A DNA stretch of 64,000 bases, taken from Brassica napus (Eukaryota; Streptophyta; Magnoliopsida; Brassicales; Brassicaceae). The translations under genes were made by a program, and so were the position numbers. Positions 43,141-54,950 of this stretch are shown here, one piece after another. The notes under the pieces are model-generated. The model saw nothing but the letters and a program-made list of their open reading frames with translations, made no database searches and was not told the DNA's origin. Numbering within the stretch: position 1 is the first letter of the stretch; every line of letters starts with the position of its first letter. The stretch lies in the NCBI RefSeq assembly GCF_020379485.1, contig NC_063452.1, positions 34,743,608 to 34,807,607 on the forward strand. The letters run 5' to 3'.

Positions 43141-45619
43141 AGGGAGGGATGAAGAACAAGTTACTCAGTGAAGAGACTCTAGACCAGCATGCCCGTATGA
43201 CACTCTATACTACTCTATACGGGAACTAGGGCTGACTAGCCACTACAATCAGTTGATGCATCTTAATATTTCATATCATCATCATTTATTTCCACACATT
43301 CAATTCAATACATTTCTAACAACCTAGCGATCAATCAGTACAATGATCTCACTCATTGTCACACACGTCAAACCATAGACTTAACCAACTCGACATACAA
43401 GACCGACTCAATCTTATGACACCTTTAACACCCAGATACCCGACCATGAACTAAGGACTCTACAATGCACGTTTTTATATCCCGCCTCTCGCGGCTGGCT
43501 CATGTTTTCTCTTTTCTCTGTGGGTAGCTCTCGCTAGACTTCTACCCCATATTCTTGTGGATTCCACCACAGCTCCTATGGGTGCCTCCATATTCTTTTG
43601 GATTCCACCACAGCTCCTATGGATGCCTAGCGTAGAACTACTACCCCACGTACTCCCTCTACACTCTATATGATTTCCCAACCCATGCTTAACCTTAACG
43701 TTATTCACTTATACATTCACTTATCCTTTCACATCCTTATTCACTTTCACTTATCCATTCTCATTCTCATTCACTTTCCTTTACACTTAGACTCGTACTT
43801 GTAACTCATTCACTAGACGCCACCCGTTATCGGTGTCACACACAATACACATCACACTCAGGTTTCACTTACAGTATCAATAACAATCATAGTCATCTAT
43901 CATCTTAGCATTCACTTCTTTCTAGCATCCTAGCTTTAATCACAAACCACTCATGGGACTACACATCCAAACATACAAGTATCGATTACCAATCAATCAT
44001 CACCACAACAACACTAGACAGTTCATTAAGTCCCATTTAACAGTATGAGGGTTCTTATGCATCATGATCCATTCATCTATCAACCTAGTAATAACCATGT
44101 TCTATCATCCTAACTCTCAAACAGGGTCTAATCAAACCTAACTCCAACATAAAGGAGTATACAGTACATGGGAACAAGATGGGTTCAAGACACTCCTCCT
44201 TAGCCTAGATCTGGATCTGGAACAAGAGACAAAGGGGATGAGATATGAACAGATCTGGAACAAGTAAAAAAGAGAGAGATGAGATCTAGTTACCACCACA
44301 ACACCACACAGCCACCACCATCACCACACTCGGACGATCACCCCACCACCACTTGGACGACCACCACCACCGGCGGCTCGGCTTGATCTCGGGGGACTCG
44401 CGGCGAGGAGAAAGGAAGAGATCCAATGGAAAGAGAAAGGAGAGGGAGAGAGAGAGAGAGAGGTGTGAGAGAAGAAGAGAGAAAAGGAAAAGAGAAGCTT
44501 GACGGCTAGGGTTTCCTAGTCCCTCTAAATCTCTGCAGAGCTTCGCTCTAGTTTCAGAATGAGAGAAAAATGAGAGGAGACAGCTTCATTTATAGAAAAA
44601 GGAGGGAACCCTAGGTCATTTACCCTAATGGGCTGCAGTCTTAACGGGCTCTCCTTAAGAAATTTTTGGACAAGGAACCGGGTTGTTACAATTCTCCCCT
44701 GTTAATCGGAATTCGTCCCCGAATTCCAAGGCTCCAGAACTCCCGAACTTAACAACCGATCCCGAAAAGAACTCACACAATCACACATCATACAAGGGAG
44801 GCACACAAGGCGAGAACAACTTTGCTCGGGATTTTTTAAAAACCAATAAATGAATTAAGCTCAGAAAGAAATCTGCAAGTAAAATGGATCTCATCAAAAC
44901 CTTAATAGACTTATAGATATAGTGGGTGGTTTTGAAATAGTTTTCAGAACTTTTAGGAGAATCAAAACTTTCACAAACTCTTTTCTTTTAATGAAAACAA
45001 GTTTTTTTTTTTTTTTTTTTTTTTTTGTCGAAAATGCTGATCCCTTAGGACAGAACTAAGGGATCTTAACCCGCTCTGATACCAATTGTAACGGCCCGAT
45101 CCCCGGGCGTCCGACCGGGGTTATCGAAAGGGCGTTATGAACACGTGTCTACTCATTTAGACAACCATACGTGTCCCGTTACTGGTTCCAAGAGTCGATG
45201 GACGCATAACCTTCTTTGAAATACCGTCACACCCACATCCATATACTTCTACTTACAGTCCTGCGCATAGGGAAATGGAAAGGAAGGGATGAGCAACAAG
45301 TTACTCAGTGAAGTGACTCTAGACCAGCCTGCCCGCATGACACTCTATACTACTCTATGCGGGAACTAGGGCTGACTAGCCACTACAATCAGTTGATGCA
45401 TCTTAACATTTCATATCATCATCATTTATTTCCACACATTCAATTCTATACATTTCTAACAACCTAGCGATCAATCAGTACAATGATCTCACTCATTGTC
45501 ACACATGTCAAACCATAGACTTAACTGATTTGACATACAAGACCGACTCATTCGTATGACACCTTTAACACCCAGATACCCAAGGACTCTACAATGCACG
45601 TTTTTATATCCCGCCTCTC
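43141..45619 (-). mobile_element. Element A-prime: deleted relative of element A
   Basis: One LTR at 43141-44690 (about 190 bp missing from its left end), a reduced interior of 396 bp (44691-45086) with the iMet primer site (45073-45085) but no gag-like ORF, and the first 533 bp of the other LTR (45087-45619). The right LTR is cut by the chromovirus-like LTR at 45620. Orientation is minus, as for element A. It contains a T28 run near 45001-45026. Confidence 0.8.
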
Positions 45620-48600
45620 ATGTCCCCGATTCTGGATAGGATCGTCCGGACGGACTGCGGTGCGTGGAAATGCACCAGTATGGTCATATGGCCCAAAGAC
45701 AAGCGTGTCATAGCCTGGAAGTAAGGTTAAGGGCATCAGGAAGCTAAGGCATAGCTAATCCAAGAAGGAGACAAGCTCAAAGGAGCTGGACAAGCTAGCT
45801 GGTAGCTGGACAAGATCCAGGTGAAGCTCGATGAAGTGAGTGATCAGAATGGATCATGGGAAAACTAAGTCTAGGTCTGGAAATTGACCAAGGGACTTAG
45901 AAGGAATGAAGAAGATAAAGGAAACAAGCTGGACACAGTGTATAACAGTTGGGCGATGTAGTAAGCAAGCTCGACCAGCTAGGTGAAGTGTAGTGCAGCT
46001 CAGTGTAGCTCACTGAAGAGTGTGTCAGCTCCCTGAGCTAGATGGACTAGCTCACTCAGCTGGGACAGCTGGGGATCAGCTCAACTCAGCTGGACTGAGT
46101 GTTCAAGTCATGGGCAGTTGGGCCGGGTCTGGACAGTGGCCGGGCCATGTGGGTGACCCGTGTGTGCCGATGGGCTGGTGGGCTCTTGGGATTGAGCCAG
46201 GGGCGTGGGCAATCAGTCTGGGCCTTGTTTGGCCTTGTCCAGGAGTGGATTGGCAGTTCCAGGGCGTGTGATAACTGCCAGAGGCGAAAGGGTGTGATAT
46301 GGACCATTAATTAAATCAATGGCCAGGATTGAAACCGAAGGGATGCAATGGTTAAAAAGTAACCACCAAAAAGTAACCACCCCTTCTTCTATAAAAGGCA
46401 GGCAAGTCCGTGCCTTTGCAGGCACACCAGGCCTTCCTTCTACACCCTTAAACACAAAGAAAACCAGAGAAAAAGAGAGAGAGAGTCGGATTGCTCCATC
46501 CAAGATCAAGAGTGGTGTGAAGGCAGCAAAGAGGCAGTTTTGTGGGCAATCACAAGGGGAGTTGAGAACGACCCTTTGATGGTGATTGATCATGGATGAT
46601 CATGTCCTAGGCTTCCTCTGTGCCCTGGGAACACACTCAAATGGTCAGGAGGGAAGGGAGAAGGCCGGACTCCACTCTCAATGGCATGAACAGCCTTATG
46701 GGCAGATGTGTGTAGAAAGGCAGTTTCATGGGCACTGAAGGGGGAAGTGATGGTCGACCCTGTGATGATGTTTGATCATGGATGATCACATCCTGGGCTT
46801 CCTATGTGTCTTGGGAACACACGCATTTAACCAGGAGAGAAGGGAGAAGGCCAGACTCCACTCTTACAGACCAAGACGGCCTTGAAGGTAGATGCAGTGT
46901 AGAAAGTGGTTTCATGGAAGTTCCATGGAATGACTGATTGGTGCGACCCATGAATGGAACTTATCAATACTGGAAGTATATGATAAGGATTGATAGAGGC
47001 GTGCACTGGAGGAGCATGGCCGAACATAATAAGGAGTGACACATGATCTAATCATATCATGTATAAGGTAACCGGTTTTATGATTACCTTTTGAATTCCA
47101 ATTCTGTTGACTGAGGAATTGATCATGGCCAAGTATGCACGTCCTTGAGGAATATATATATTATGAATGATTATGGTGTAGTCTGTTGGATCAGACTTGA
47201 TGACACTAAACCATGGCCTTGGCCGGTTAGGAGAAATCCTCCATGGCCTTGGTTTGGAAGGTATTATCAGATCTCATAGTTCCTGAAGGACTTGAGGGGA
47301 TCTGATGATTGATTCTTCTTAGTGGGTATTTATAATGAATTATCATGATTTTTATTGGGTTTTATCGAATTGATTTAGAGATGGTCATTGTGGCCGGTTT
47401 GGCTGTTAGTGGCCGAGATCTCTAGGATCGAGGCCGGTTCTGCAAATTCTGATTATGGCATTCTCTTAGTTGGGAATTATCATGAATTTACATGAATTTT
47501 ATTTAGTTTTTGGATCACATTTGAAATCGGCCAGATTTGGGTTTAATGAGAAAATGATCGATTAGTTATGGAACCAGCCATGCAATGATAGATCCTTGTG
47601 TTAGGTTATCGGATCATATGCTTGTGTATTGTGAAATGTTTGTCACTTATGATTATTGATCATATGGAATGTTAGTTATCAACCTTGGGTTGGTAAGCTA
47701 TGTGCAAAGCATTGGCTATGTTTTTGGAGCAGGTTTGCTTGCGGTCGAAATTGCACCTGAGGGCATATTGGGGTCAGATCCTTGTGTTAGGATATCAGAT
47801 CATATGTTTGTGTGCTGGAACATATTGTCACTTATGATATTGATCATAAGGAATTTCGGGTTATCAACCTTGGTGTTGGTAAGGCAGGCCGTGTGTGATC
47901 TGATCATGGGCAAGGATGGACGACCTGATCCTTGGATGATGGATCAAGGTGTCTGATCTGATTGATCGAAGGATGCACCGGTGGTAAGAGCGACACTAAT
48001 CAGGTTCAGTGGGACATGGTTCCATGACTGATTAGGAAGTATGAAGACTCATCAGTTCTGAGTCATGTGGGGTGGTTGGTTGATTGACTCAGGATCTGAT
48101 GGGCATTGTTAGTCCATGAGCTGGACTTTGTATCATAAGTTGATATGGCAAAAAGGATGTGGGACAGTGCATGAGCCGGTAAGGGCCAGATGCATGTCCT
48201 TAGCTGTTTGAAGACTTCTCAAGGGTTACTTATGTCTGTGGGGATGGTTGGCTGAATGACTAAGTACCCAAGGGAAGAGTTTATGCAGGTATGAGGGAGT
48301 TGAACGAGTGGACGGGGAGCAGGGCAAGGCTACCTCGCAGCTCGATCAGCTGGTTTATGAGTTCATTCAGCTAGTGTAGCTGGGCCGATGAGCTAACAAG
48401 CTCCGTGGATGTGGCAAAGGTATGATCTGTCAATGTTGCATAGATCTAGATAGAATGGCTTAGGGGAACGGAACCTCTGATTGTATGACTTGGTCTAGGT
48501 TCAGGATTGACCTTGGAGCTAGCTGGCAGTTGCGTTTACTGACCAGTAGTTGAGGTGATCTGACCAGACAAGTGTTAGATTGGTTTTAGACCAATGGTTA

Positions 48601-48805
48601 AGTAGATACTATTTCGCTGTGCATAAGTTGAAATGATCTAAGCTAGGGAATGAGTAAGGTAGTCTTGAGCTAAGATCTGAGTTAGCCCTCGCCTATGGGC
48701 GATGTTTTAATTAAAGGGCAAAAATTTTTAGAGGTTCGGTCCTGGTATGGACTGAGCGACGTGAGGCATCGACCGCGGCCTAGTAGGCCGGGATCGGGTC
48801 TTACA
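45620..48805 (+). repeat. 5' LTR of chromovirus-like Ty3 element (about 3.2 kb)
   Basis: It matches 50993-51782 over its first 790 bp (about 14 differences seen) and ends TTACA at 48805 before the primer site. It lacks the first four bases TGTA found at 50989. It has a TATAAAA box at 46390-46396 and two internal duplications (about 46545-46920 and 47593-47900). Confidence 0.8.
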
Positions 48806-48808
48806 AGT

Positions 48809-48821
48809 TGGTATCAGAGCA
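48809..48821 (+). promoter_or_regulatory. Primer-binding site, tRNA-iMet type
   Basis: TGGTATCAGAGCA, three bases after the LTR end TTACA. Confidence 0.88.
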
Positions 48822-49538
48822 TGCTTGATCCTGTTACGGACAGTGCTCAACGATGTTGAGTTCCAAACCGAAATTATTTCTGAAAACTGAGATGACTTGG
48901 AACCTTAGTTGTGGTGAGCAAGTGAGAGTTGAGGTAAGTTTGGGTTTCATGCTTGTGAACGGGGAAGTTCCAAGATGAGCCGGCTTAGCCAAGATACAGT
49001 CTTCCACGGCAAGACCCTGAAAACATAAAGGTTAGTTTATCTAGTTATTTGGGAATAATGGACGGATTGGATGATGGACGCAATGCAAGATCTTTGTATG
49101 GACGACCTGGACAAAGGAAGTAACATGGACCAGAGAGTGGCTTAGGTTGAAAGAAACGTGCAGCACTCTCTTTGAGGTAAATGTTATCCCTTGGTGGCCG
49201 TTCAAAACAAGTGAGCATATGCAATGTTCATGTTAGTCTAAGGGAGACACTACATGGCTAGTACATGAGTGGGCTTGTGATCAGATGGATCAGCTTGGAC
49301 TCAGTGTAAGTCAAGGTAGGATTCCTTAAGATTGAATGAATGGAATGGATCAATTCTAAGAGGAATTGGAAACACGATGTTAAGTATCTTAGTATGATGA
49401 GGATTGAGGTATACTATAAACACTTTTGTGAATGGTATGGGACGTTCACAAATGTGTGATGCTTTGGAGAATGGTATGGGACATTTTCCAAATGTGTGAT
49501 CAAACCGAGATCCTACTCATCTAAGTACTTAATGATCG

Positions 49539-49817
49539 GTGGTGATCTTGGATAGGCCGATGCCTATAGATCTGATTGTGGTGATCTTGGATAGGCCGAT
49601 GCCTATAGATCTGATTGTGGTCCCCCTCAAGCATCATGAAGTGATCTTGGGCATGGACTGGTTGGGAAAGTATCAGGCAACTCTAGATTGTCACCTGGGA
49701 AGGGTGCAACTTGAGAACGAGTTTGGACCCCGATTAAGTACCAAGGAATCAAGCCAACCTCTTGTAGTTTGGTGGTTTCAGCAGTCCAATAGAACGGATG
49801 CTTGGAAATGGTTGTGA
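49539..49817 (+). pseudogene. Retropepsin C-terminal remnant with 13-codon duplication
   Basis: The frame contains VILDRPMPIDLIV twice in tandem (an exact 39-bp duplication, 49541-49579 and 49580-49618), then VPLKHHEVILGMDWLGKYQATLDCHLGRVQLE, the conserved end of chromovirus protease (ILGMDWL). The catalytic DSG/DTG upstream is missing. The frame runs out of homology at about 49740. Confidence 0.75.
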
Positions 49818-49823
49818 GGCCTT

Positions 49824-50147
49824 TTGGCTACCATTTACACTGATGAGGTTGTAGGGGCCTGTGACCCAGAGGGTATACCGTTGGTTCGGGAATTTCAGGA
49901 TGTGTTTGGGGCACTACAGGGCATTCCCCCTGATAGGGCTGGCCCATTCATCATTGAATTGGAACCTGGAACGGCCCTATTATCTAAAAGTCCATATAGA
50001 ATGGCACCAGCTCAGATGGCAGAGCTGAAGAAGCAACTTGAGGAGTTGCTTGAGAAGGGGTTCATATGCCCTAGTGTATTGCCTTGGGGAGCACCAGTTC
50101 TTTTTGTGAAACAGAAAGATGGTAGCTTCAGGCTGTGTATTGATTGA
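49824..50147 (+). pseudogene. Reverse transcriptase N-terminal remnant
   Basis: Reads [76 protein letters not shown] and then a stop where the next RT residues should follow. Everything after this point, including the catalytic YxDD, is deleted. The preceding frame ends at 49817, so protease and RT pieces are separated by a stop. Confidence 0.85.
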
Positions 50148-50149
50148 GA

Positions 50150-50988
50150 CGGTTGAGTCCCTGAGTGGACCAGAACCGTAATATGATCAAGTCCGGTAAG
50201 GGACGAGGATCAGGACACGACCTACTCGGAGATGGACCTATGGTCGGAATGCACGGTCGAGTCCTTGAGTGGACCAGGACCGGAATATGATCACGTCCTA
50301 AATAGACCAGGATCGAAATATGACAAAGTCCAGTGATGGACATAAGTAAAGTTAAGGCTGTTTAGTCTTGTAGGGACTTAGATCGCAATATGGCCAAGCT
50401 GGAAAAGGCTGTGGTCGGTTAAGGGATGATTCAGTACGATTAGGCTGGGATCATGAACCCTTGGTGTCTGTAAAGACATAAGGAAACAAAACAATCTGTT
50501 AGGACTTGTGGTACAACAAGCGGCCTAAAGATTGGAACGAGTTCACGAAGACTTGACTGATACATTGAGTGGCTTGGAGATTGGGTAAATCTACTAAGAC
50601 TCGGGTATGCAGTAAGTTCTTAGGGACTGAAGATGATCTAGTCATGGACTAGGGTCAGAGAGTAAGAGACTTGGTGTCTACTAGGACCGCAACCTGGAGA
50701 GTTGGGTCTGAGACACAAGTCAGGTATTTGTATGGGTGCTTGATGGACCACTTGATAAGATTTTGGGTTAAATATCTATCAAGTGGGGGAGACTTGTTGT
50801 GTATATGATGACCAGGACGTGGTCAGTGAGAAGGAACAAGGTGGGAGATGCAACGAATTGGTTAGAAAGAACCAATCGAGCATGCTCCATGTTCCGGGTA
50901 CAAAGGAGTTCGGATGGAACCTTTGTCATGAGACAAGAGGTTAACACCACTGGATTCGAGGACGAATCCTTCGTAAGTGGGGGAGACT
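50150..50988 (+). other. Non-coding remainder of the chromovirus-like interior
   Basis: 50150-50340 has repeated GGACCAGGA(T/C)C/GAATATGA(T)-type motifs. 50900-50975 is the last pol fragment (SSDGTFVMRQEVNTTGFEDESF). The polypurine tract AGTGGGGGAGACT follows. Confidence 0.55.
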
Positions 50989-51782
50989 TGTAATGTCCCC
51001 GATTCTGGATAGGATCGTCCGGACGGACTGCGGTGCGTGGAAATGCACCAGTATGGTCATATAGCCCAAAGACAAGCGTGTCATAGCCTGGAAGTAAGGT
51101 TAAGGGCATCAGGAAGCTAAGGCATAGCTAATCCAAGAAGGAGACAAGCTCAAAGGAGCTGGACAAGCGAGCTGGTAGCTGGACAAGATCGAGGTGAAGC
51201 TCGATGAAGTGAGTGATCAGAATGGATCATGGGAAAACTAAGTCTAGGTCTGGAAATTGACCAAGGGACTTAGAAGGATTGAAGAAGATAAAGGAAACAA
51301 GCTGGACACAGTGTATAACAGCTATACGATGCAGTAAGCAAGCTCGACCAGCTAGGTGAAGTGTAGTGTAGCTCAGTGTAGCTCACTGAAGAGTGTGTCA
51401 GCTCCCTGAGCTAGATGGACTAGCTCACTCAGCTGGGACAGCTGGGGATCAGCTCAACTCAGCTGGACTGAGTGTTCAAGTCATCGGCAGTTGGGCCGGG
51501 TCTGGACAGTGGCCGGGCCATGTGGGTGACCCGTGTGTGCCGATGGGCTGGTGGGCTCTTCGGATTGAGCCAGGGGCGTGGGCAATCAGTCTGGGCCTTG
51601 TTTGGCCTTGTACAGGAGTGGATTGGCAGTTCCAGGGCGTGTGGTAACTGCCAGAGGCGAAAGGGTGTGATCTGGACCATTGATTAAATCAATGGCCAGG
51701 ATTGAAACCGAAGGGATGCAATGGTTAAAAAGTAACCACCAAAAAGTAACCACCCCTTCTTCTATAAAAGGCAGGCAAGTCC
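50989..51782 (+). repeat. 3' LTR of chromovirus-like element, truncated after TATA box
   Basis: Begins TGTAATGTCCCC; matches 45620-46409. It has a TATAAAA box at 51763-51769. The match stops at 51782, where copia sequence begins. Confidence 0.85.
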
Positions 51783-52760
51783 AAAAGATTCAGTACTTCA
51801 TTTTGAAAATTCTCTGAACTTTCCAAAAGATTCAGACTTATGTTTCATTAGATAAACATAACCATATCTACTGAAGTTGTCAGTAAATGTAATGAAGTAC
51901 TGATAGTTACCTCTAGCATTTATACTCATTGGTCCACATACATCAGTATGTATAAGTTCCAACAAGTCTTTGCCTCTTCCACCGTGTCTAGTAAAAGGAG
52001 CCTCAGCTATTTTACCCAACAAACAAGATTCACATTTTTCATATGATTCATAATCAAATGAGCTCAAAAGTTTATCACTATGAAGCTTTTGAATGCGTTT
52101 CTCATTTATATGGGCAAAACGACAATGCCAAAGAAAAGTCTGATTCGTGTCGTTAGACTTGAATCTTTTGGTACTAATGTTATATACATTCACACTTTGG
52201 TCTAGAATATAAAGTCCATTCTCTAGTGGACCGCTACCATAAAAGATTTCACTACAATCAAAAGAACAACACTTGTTCTTAATCGAAAATTGAAATCCTT
52301 CCAAATCCAAACTAGGAATGGAAATAAGATTTCTACTTATAGCAGGTACATAGTAGCAATTCTTAAGCTTTAAAACCAAGCCTGAAGGTAATGCCAAGTG
52401 AACTGTTCCTACGGCTAATGCAGCAACTCTTGCTCCATTTCCCACACATAGGTCTACTTGTCCTATCTCCAAAATTCTACTGCTGCTTAGGCCATTCATA
52501 TTCGTACAAATATGAGTACCACAGCCGGTATCCAATACCTAAGAGGTAGAACCAGAAGTAGTAACATTTACTTCTATAACATAAATACCCCTAGACGATG
52601 TTTAAAAAATCTTTTTCTTTTTCAGATCTTCCAAGCAAAGTTTAAGCTTTCGTTTGAGAACAATTCTCGGGTTTCGATATCATTGGAGAAAATTTGATCC
52701 ATTCAATTTGTCCTTCCCAAGGGCATATTGGAATGAAAATGGATTGTGAGGAGTTAACAT
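51783..52760 (-). pseudogene. Ty1/copia gag start, protease, pre-integrase and integrase start
   Basis: The start codon is at 52760; the gag N-terminus (LTPHNPFSFQYALGK, DKLNGSNFLQ, stop, YRNPRIVLKRK) is then fused by deletion to the LEDLKKKK segment. A TAG (52539-52541) replaces the usual Trp just before VLDTGCGTHIC, the protease site (DTG at 2-4 of the 245-aa frame 52535-51798). The pre-integrase finger is H137, H142, C168, C171 and the first integrase Asp is D198 in HTDVCGPM. The frame ends at the junction with the Ty3 LTR, so the rest of integrase, RT and RNase H are missing. Confidence 0.85.
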
Positions 52761-53600
52761 TGCTGGAATAGAAGAGTATCGAATATTAATATGATGTTCA
52801 AGAATTAAAGAAATCTCAACAATTAAGAAAACTCATATTATACTCAAAACATTTTTCTCAAATTAATATAATAATCCAAAATCCATATTTCACTAAAATC
52901 CGAGTGAGCTTTGGCTCATCGCCCGAATTTATAGTTATTTAGGTAAGAAACACTTTGCTAATTATATCCAATATAATTCTTGGTTGTCAGACGAGATCTT
53001 ATGTCTTATCCAACCTATGTCTCTAAGCCCAAAAATGTTTTGCTAGCCTAGTCAAGTAAACCAATCTTGTTTCACATGGTAACCGTTACCATCCACCTCA
53101 CTCATGTATAAACAATCGGTTTCAAATCCAACTCTTGTGACAATCACACAATCATGCATAATCATCACAAGACAGCACATATATTTAAGATCACTTACAA
53201 TTGATTAATTGAATTAACTAGATATAACAGATCAAACATAATTTCTTTTGTTCATAAACAAACTAACAACAAACGTGCACATCTCTATAAACACATTACA
53301 ACATGTGAAAACTAATCGATTACAATAATCATAATGTTCATATTAAATAAAAGTTTCTGAACAAAAGCGCATTAGATTTCTGTAGCACCACAAACAAGAA
53401 CATATATCTCGATATACGTGTTTGGTTGTTCTTAATGTCGTAAATTAACATGCCGTTATATATCTTATATATAAATCACCATAATCTAATTAGGGCTTTT
53501 TTTTTTCTTAACAAGCGAGCATATCAATTTCTTATCTATACCAAATTATAGATTTAACAAGATCTAATTTCAGTATTGAACAAGTAAGCTCTGATACCAC
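52761..53600 (-). other. Copia 5' untranslated region with primer-binding site
   Basis: Non-coding leader between the LTR and the gag start. The primer site on the minus strand is GTGGTATCAGAGCTTAC (53585-53600 region), tRNA-iMet type, directly next to the LTR end CTACA. Confidence 0.75.
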
Positions 53601-54950
53601 TGTAGGAATTCATACCGATTTATAACGGTTTATAAATATACTTATGAATTCAATTGTCTAGAATCTCATGTCAATACTGAAATAAACTTATATCTTAGAG
53701 ATTCGAATATACTTGGTTTTTCTGCAGCGGAAGATAAATAAGCCGTCGAGATCAAATCTCAGAAACTTGACCAACTCTTTTGTCTATATTAGGGTTTAAT
53801 ACTTTCGACCACGTTTTCTGGCCGTCGTTAGTTCATCATCCGATTAGTCTCATCGTTATATCTTTATATAATATGGACGTAACCTAACTCACATAAGCTT
53901 ATGGACTAAGCCCAATATGAATATGAACGAGAATACAATTATTCTCTTCACATACACGTATGTGTTATCAACATACATGCATATTAAATTATTAACCAGC
54001 TTTAATTATATGCATATATAATATGTTATATCTAATACAACATATATATATATATCTATACTATTAAAGCAGGATCCTATTGTCATAATTACCTTAGGGG
54101 CATGTTTCTTTCACTAACATTGCATGTTTCATTAAGGGCAATTAAGTAATGTTAATAACAAATCTATATTGGGTCATTATTTTTGGATCCAGTCCAAATC
54201 AAATCTCTATTGGGCCATTTGGGCCTATTAAAAAATCAGATTCAATTCTCACCTTTTTTTTTTCCTTTGGACCATTGAGTCCAAGTTCAAATAATTTTTT
54301 TTCAACGATTCTTAATTATTATTTTTTTTTTCTTAATATAATTTAAGCATTCATAAAAATAATTGAATTTTTTTATTGAAAAGTATAAATCTTTATTAAA
54401 AGTATATAATTTTTTAATTAAAATATTAATCCCATAATAAAATTAATTTATCAGAGTTATACCAACTTAATTCATTAAAAAAATAAAGTTTAATTTTTTT
54501 AACATAAATAGTCATTTAAAATGAAATACGATAAATAAAGATAAAATTTTAAGTCTTTTATAAAATAAAACACAAATATATGAAAATGTGACATTTACTA
54601 AATATTTGTCAATTGAAAAAAAAACAAAAATAAACCCGCGCTTTGAAAGCGCGGGTCAAAATCTAGTATCATATTATTCTCAAACCCTAAATAATATTTA
54701 TCTAGTTTGTTTAGGTGTGCGACCCTGTAGGATCATATAATATTAGTAATGAATTCTCAATTCAAAGATTATAAGCGGTTTCTAGCAAAACATTATAACC
54801 ATCTAATATTATACGATTGTCGAACCTCGACGTTACAACTTTAACAAGAGTAAGTACAAATGATTTTAGGACATTCCCAACCGTTATGCATCATCGGACT
54901 CTACATTCACGGATTTCATGATCACTTGTGAAGTTGCATTGTTGTACACA
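53601..54950 (-). repeat. 5' LTR of copia element, with nested Helitron
   Basis: On the + strand it starts TGTAGGAATTC at 53601, next to the primer site. Removing the Helitron (54055-54666) joins A/T-rich LTR-like sequence up to ACACA at about 54950, beyond which older copia code begins; that would give an LTR of about 738 bp. An alternative right end is CA at 54042 (442 bp). The partner LTR is absent, so the outer boundary is uncertain. Confidence 0.6.
54055..54666 (+). mobile_element. Non-autonomous Helitron, 612 bp
   Basis: Begins TCTATACTATTAAAGCAGG, ends CTAG at 54663-54666, between host A (54054) and T (54667). The 3' hairpin CCCGCGCTTTGAAAGCGCGGG (stem CCCGCGCTTT) lies about 9 nt before the end. 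No coding capacity. Confidence 0.93.

Larger units (their letters stand above)
45620..51782 (+). mobile_element. Deleted chromovirus-like (Tekay/Del type) Ty3 retrotransposon
   Basis: 5' LTR, iMet primer site (48809-48821), 2.2-kb interior with short protease and RT remnants, polypurine tract (50976-50988), and a 3' LTR cut after 794 bp. The pre-PPT text GFEDESFVSGGDL and TGTAATGTCCCC start are typical of this plant Ty3 group. Gag, most RT, RNase H and integrase are absent. Confidence 0.7.

Noticed and set aside
46020..46314. ORFs of 71-83 aa on both strands, repeated at 51393-51687
   Set aside because: Mirror ORFs in a GC-rich LTR segment; copies reflect LTR identity, not selection.
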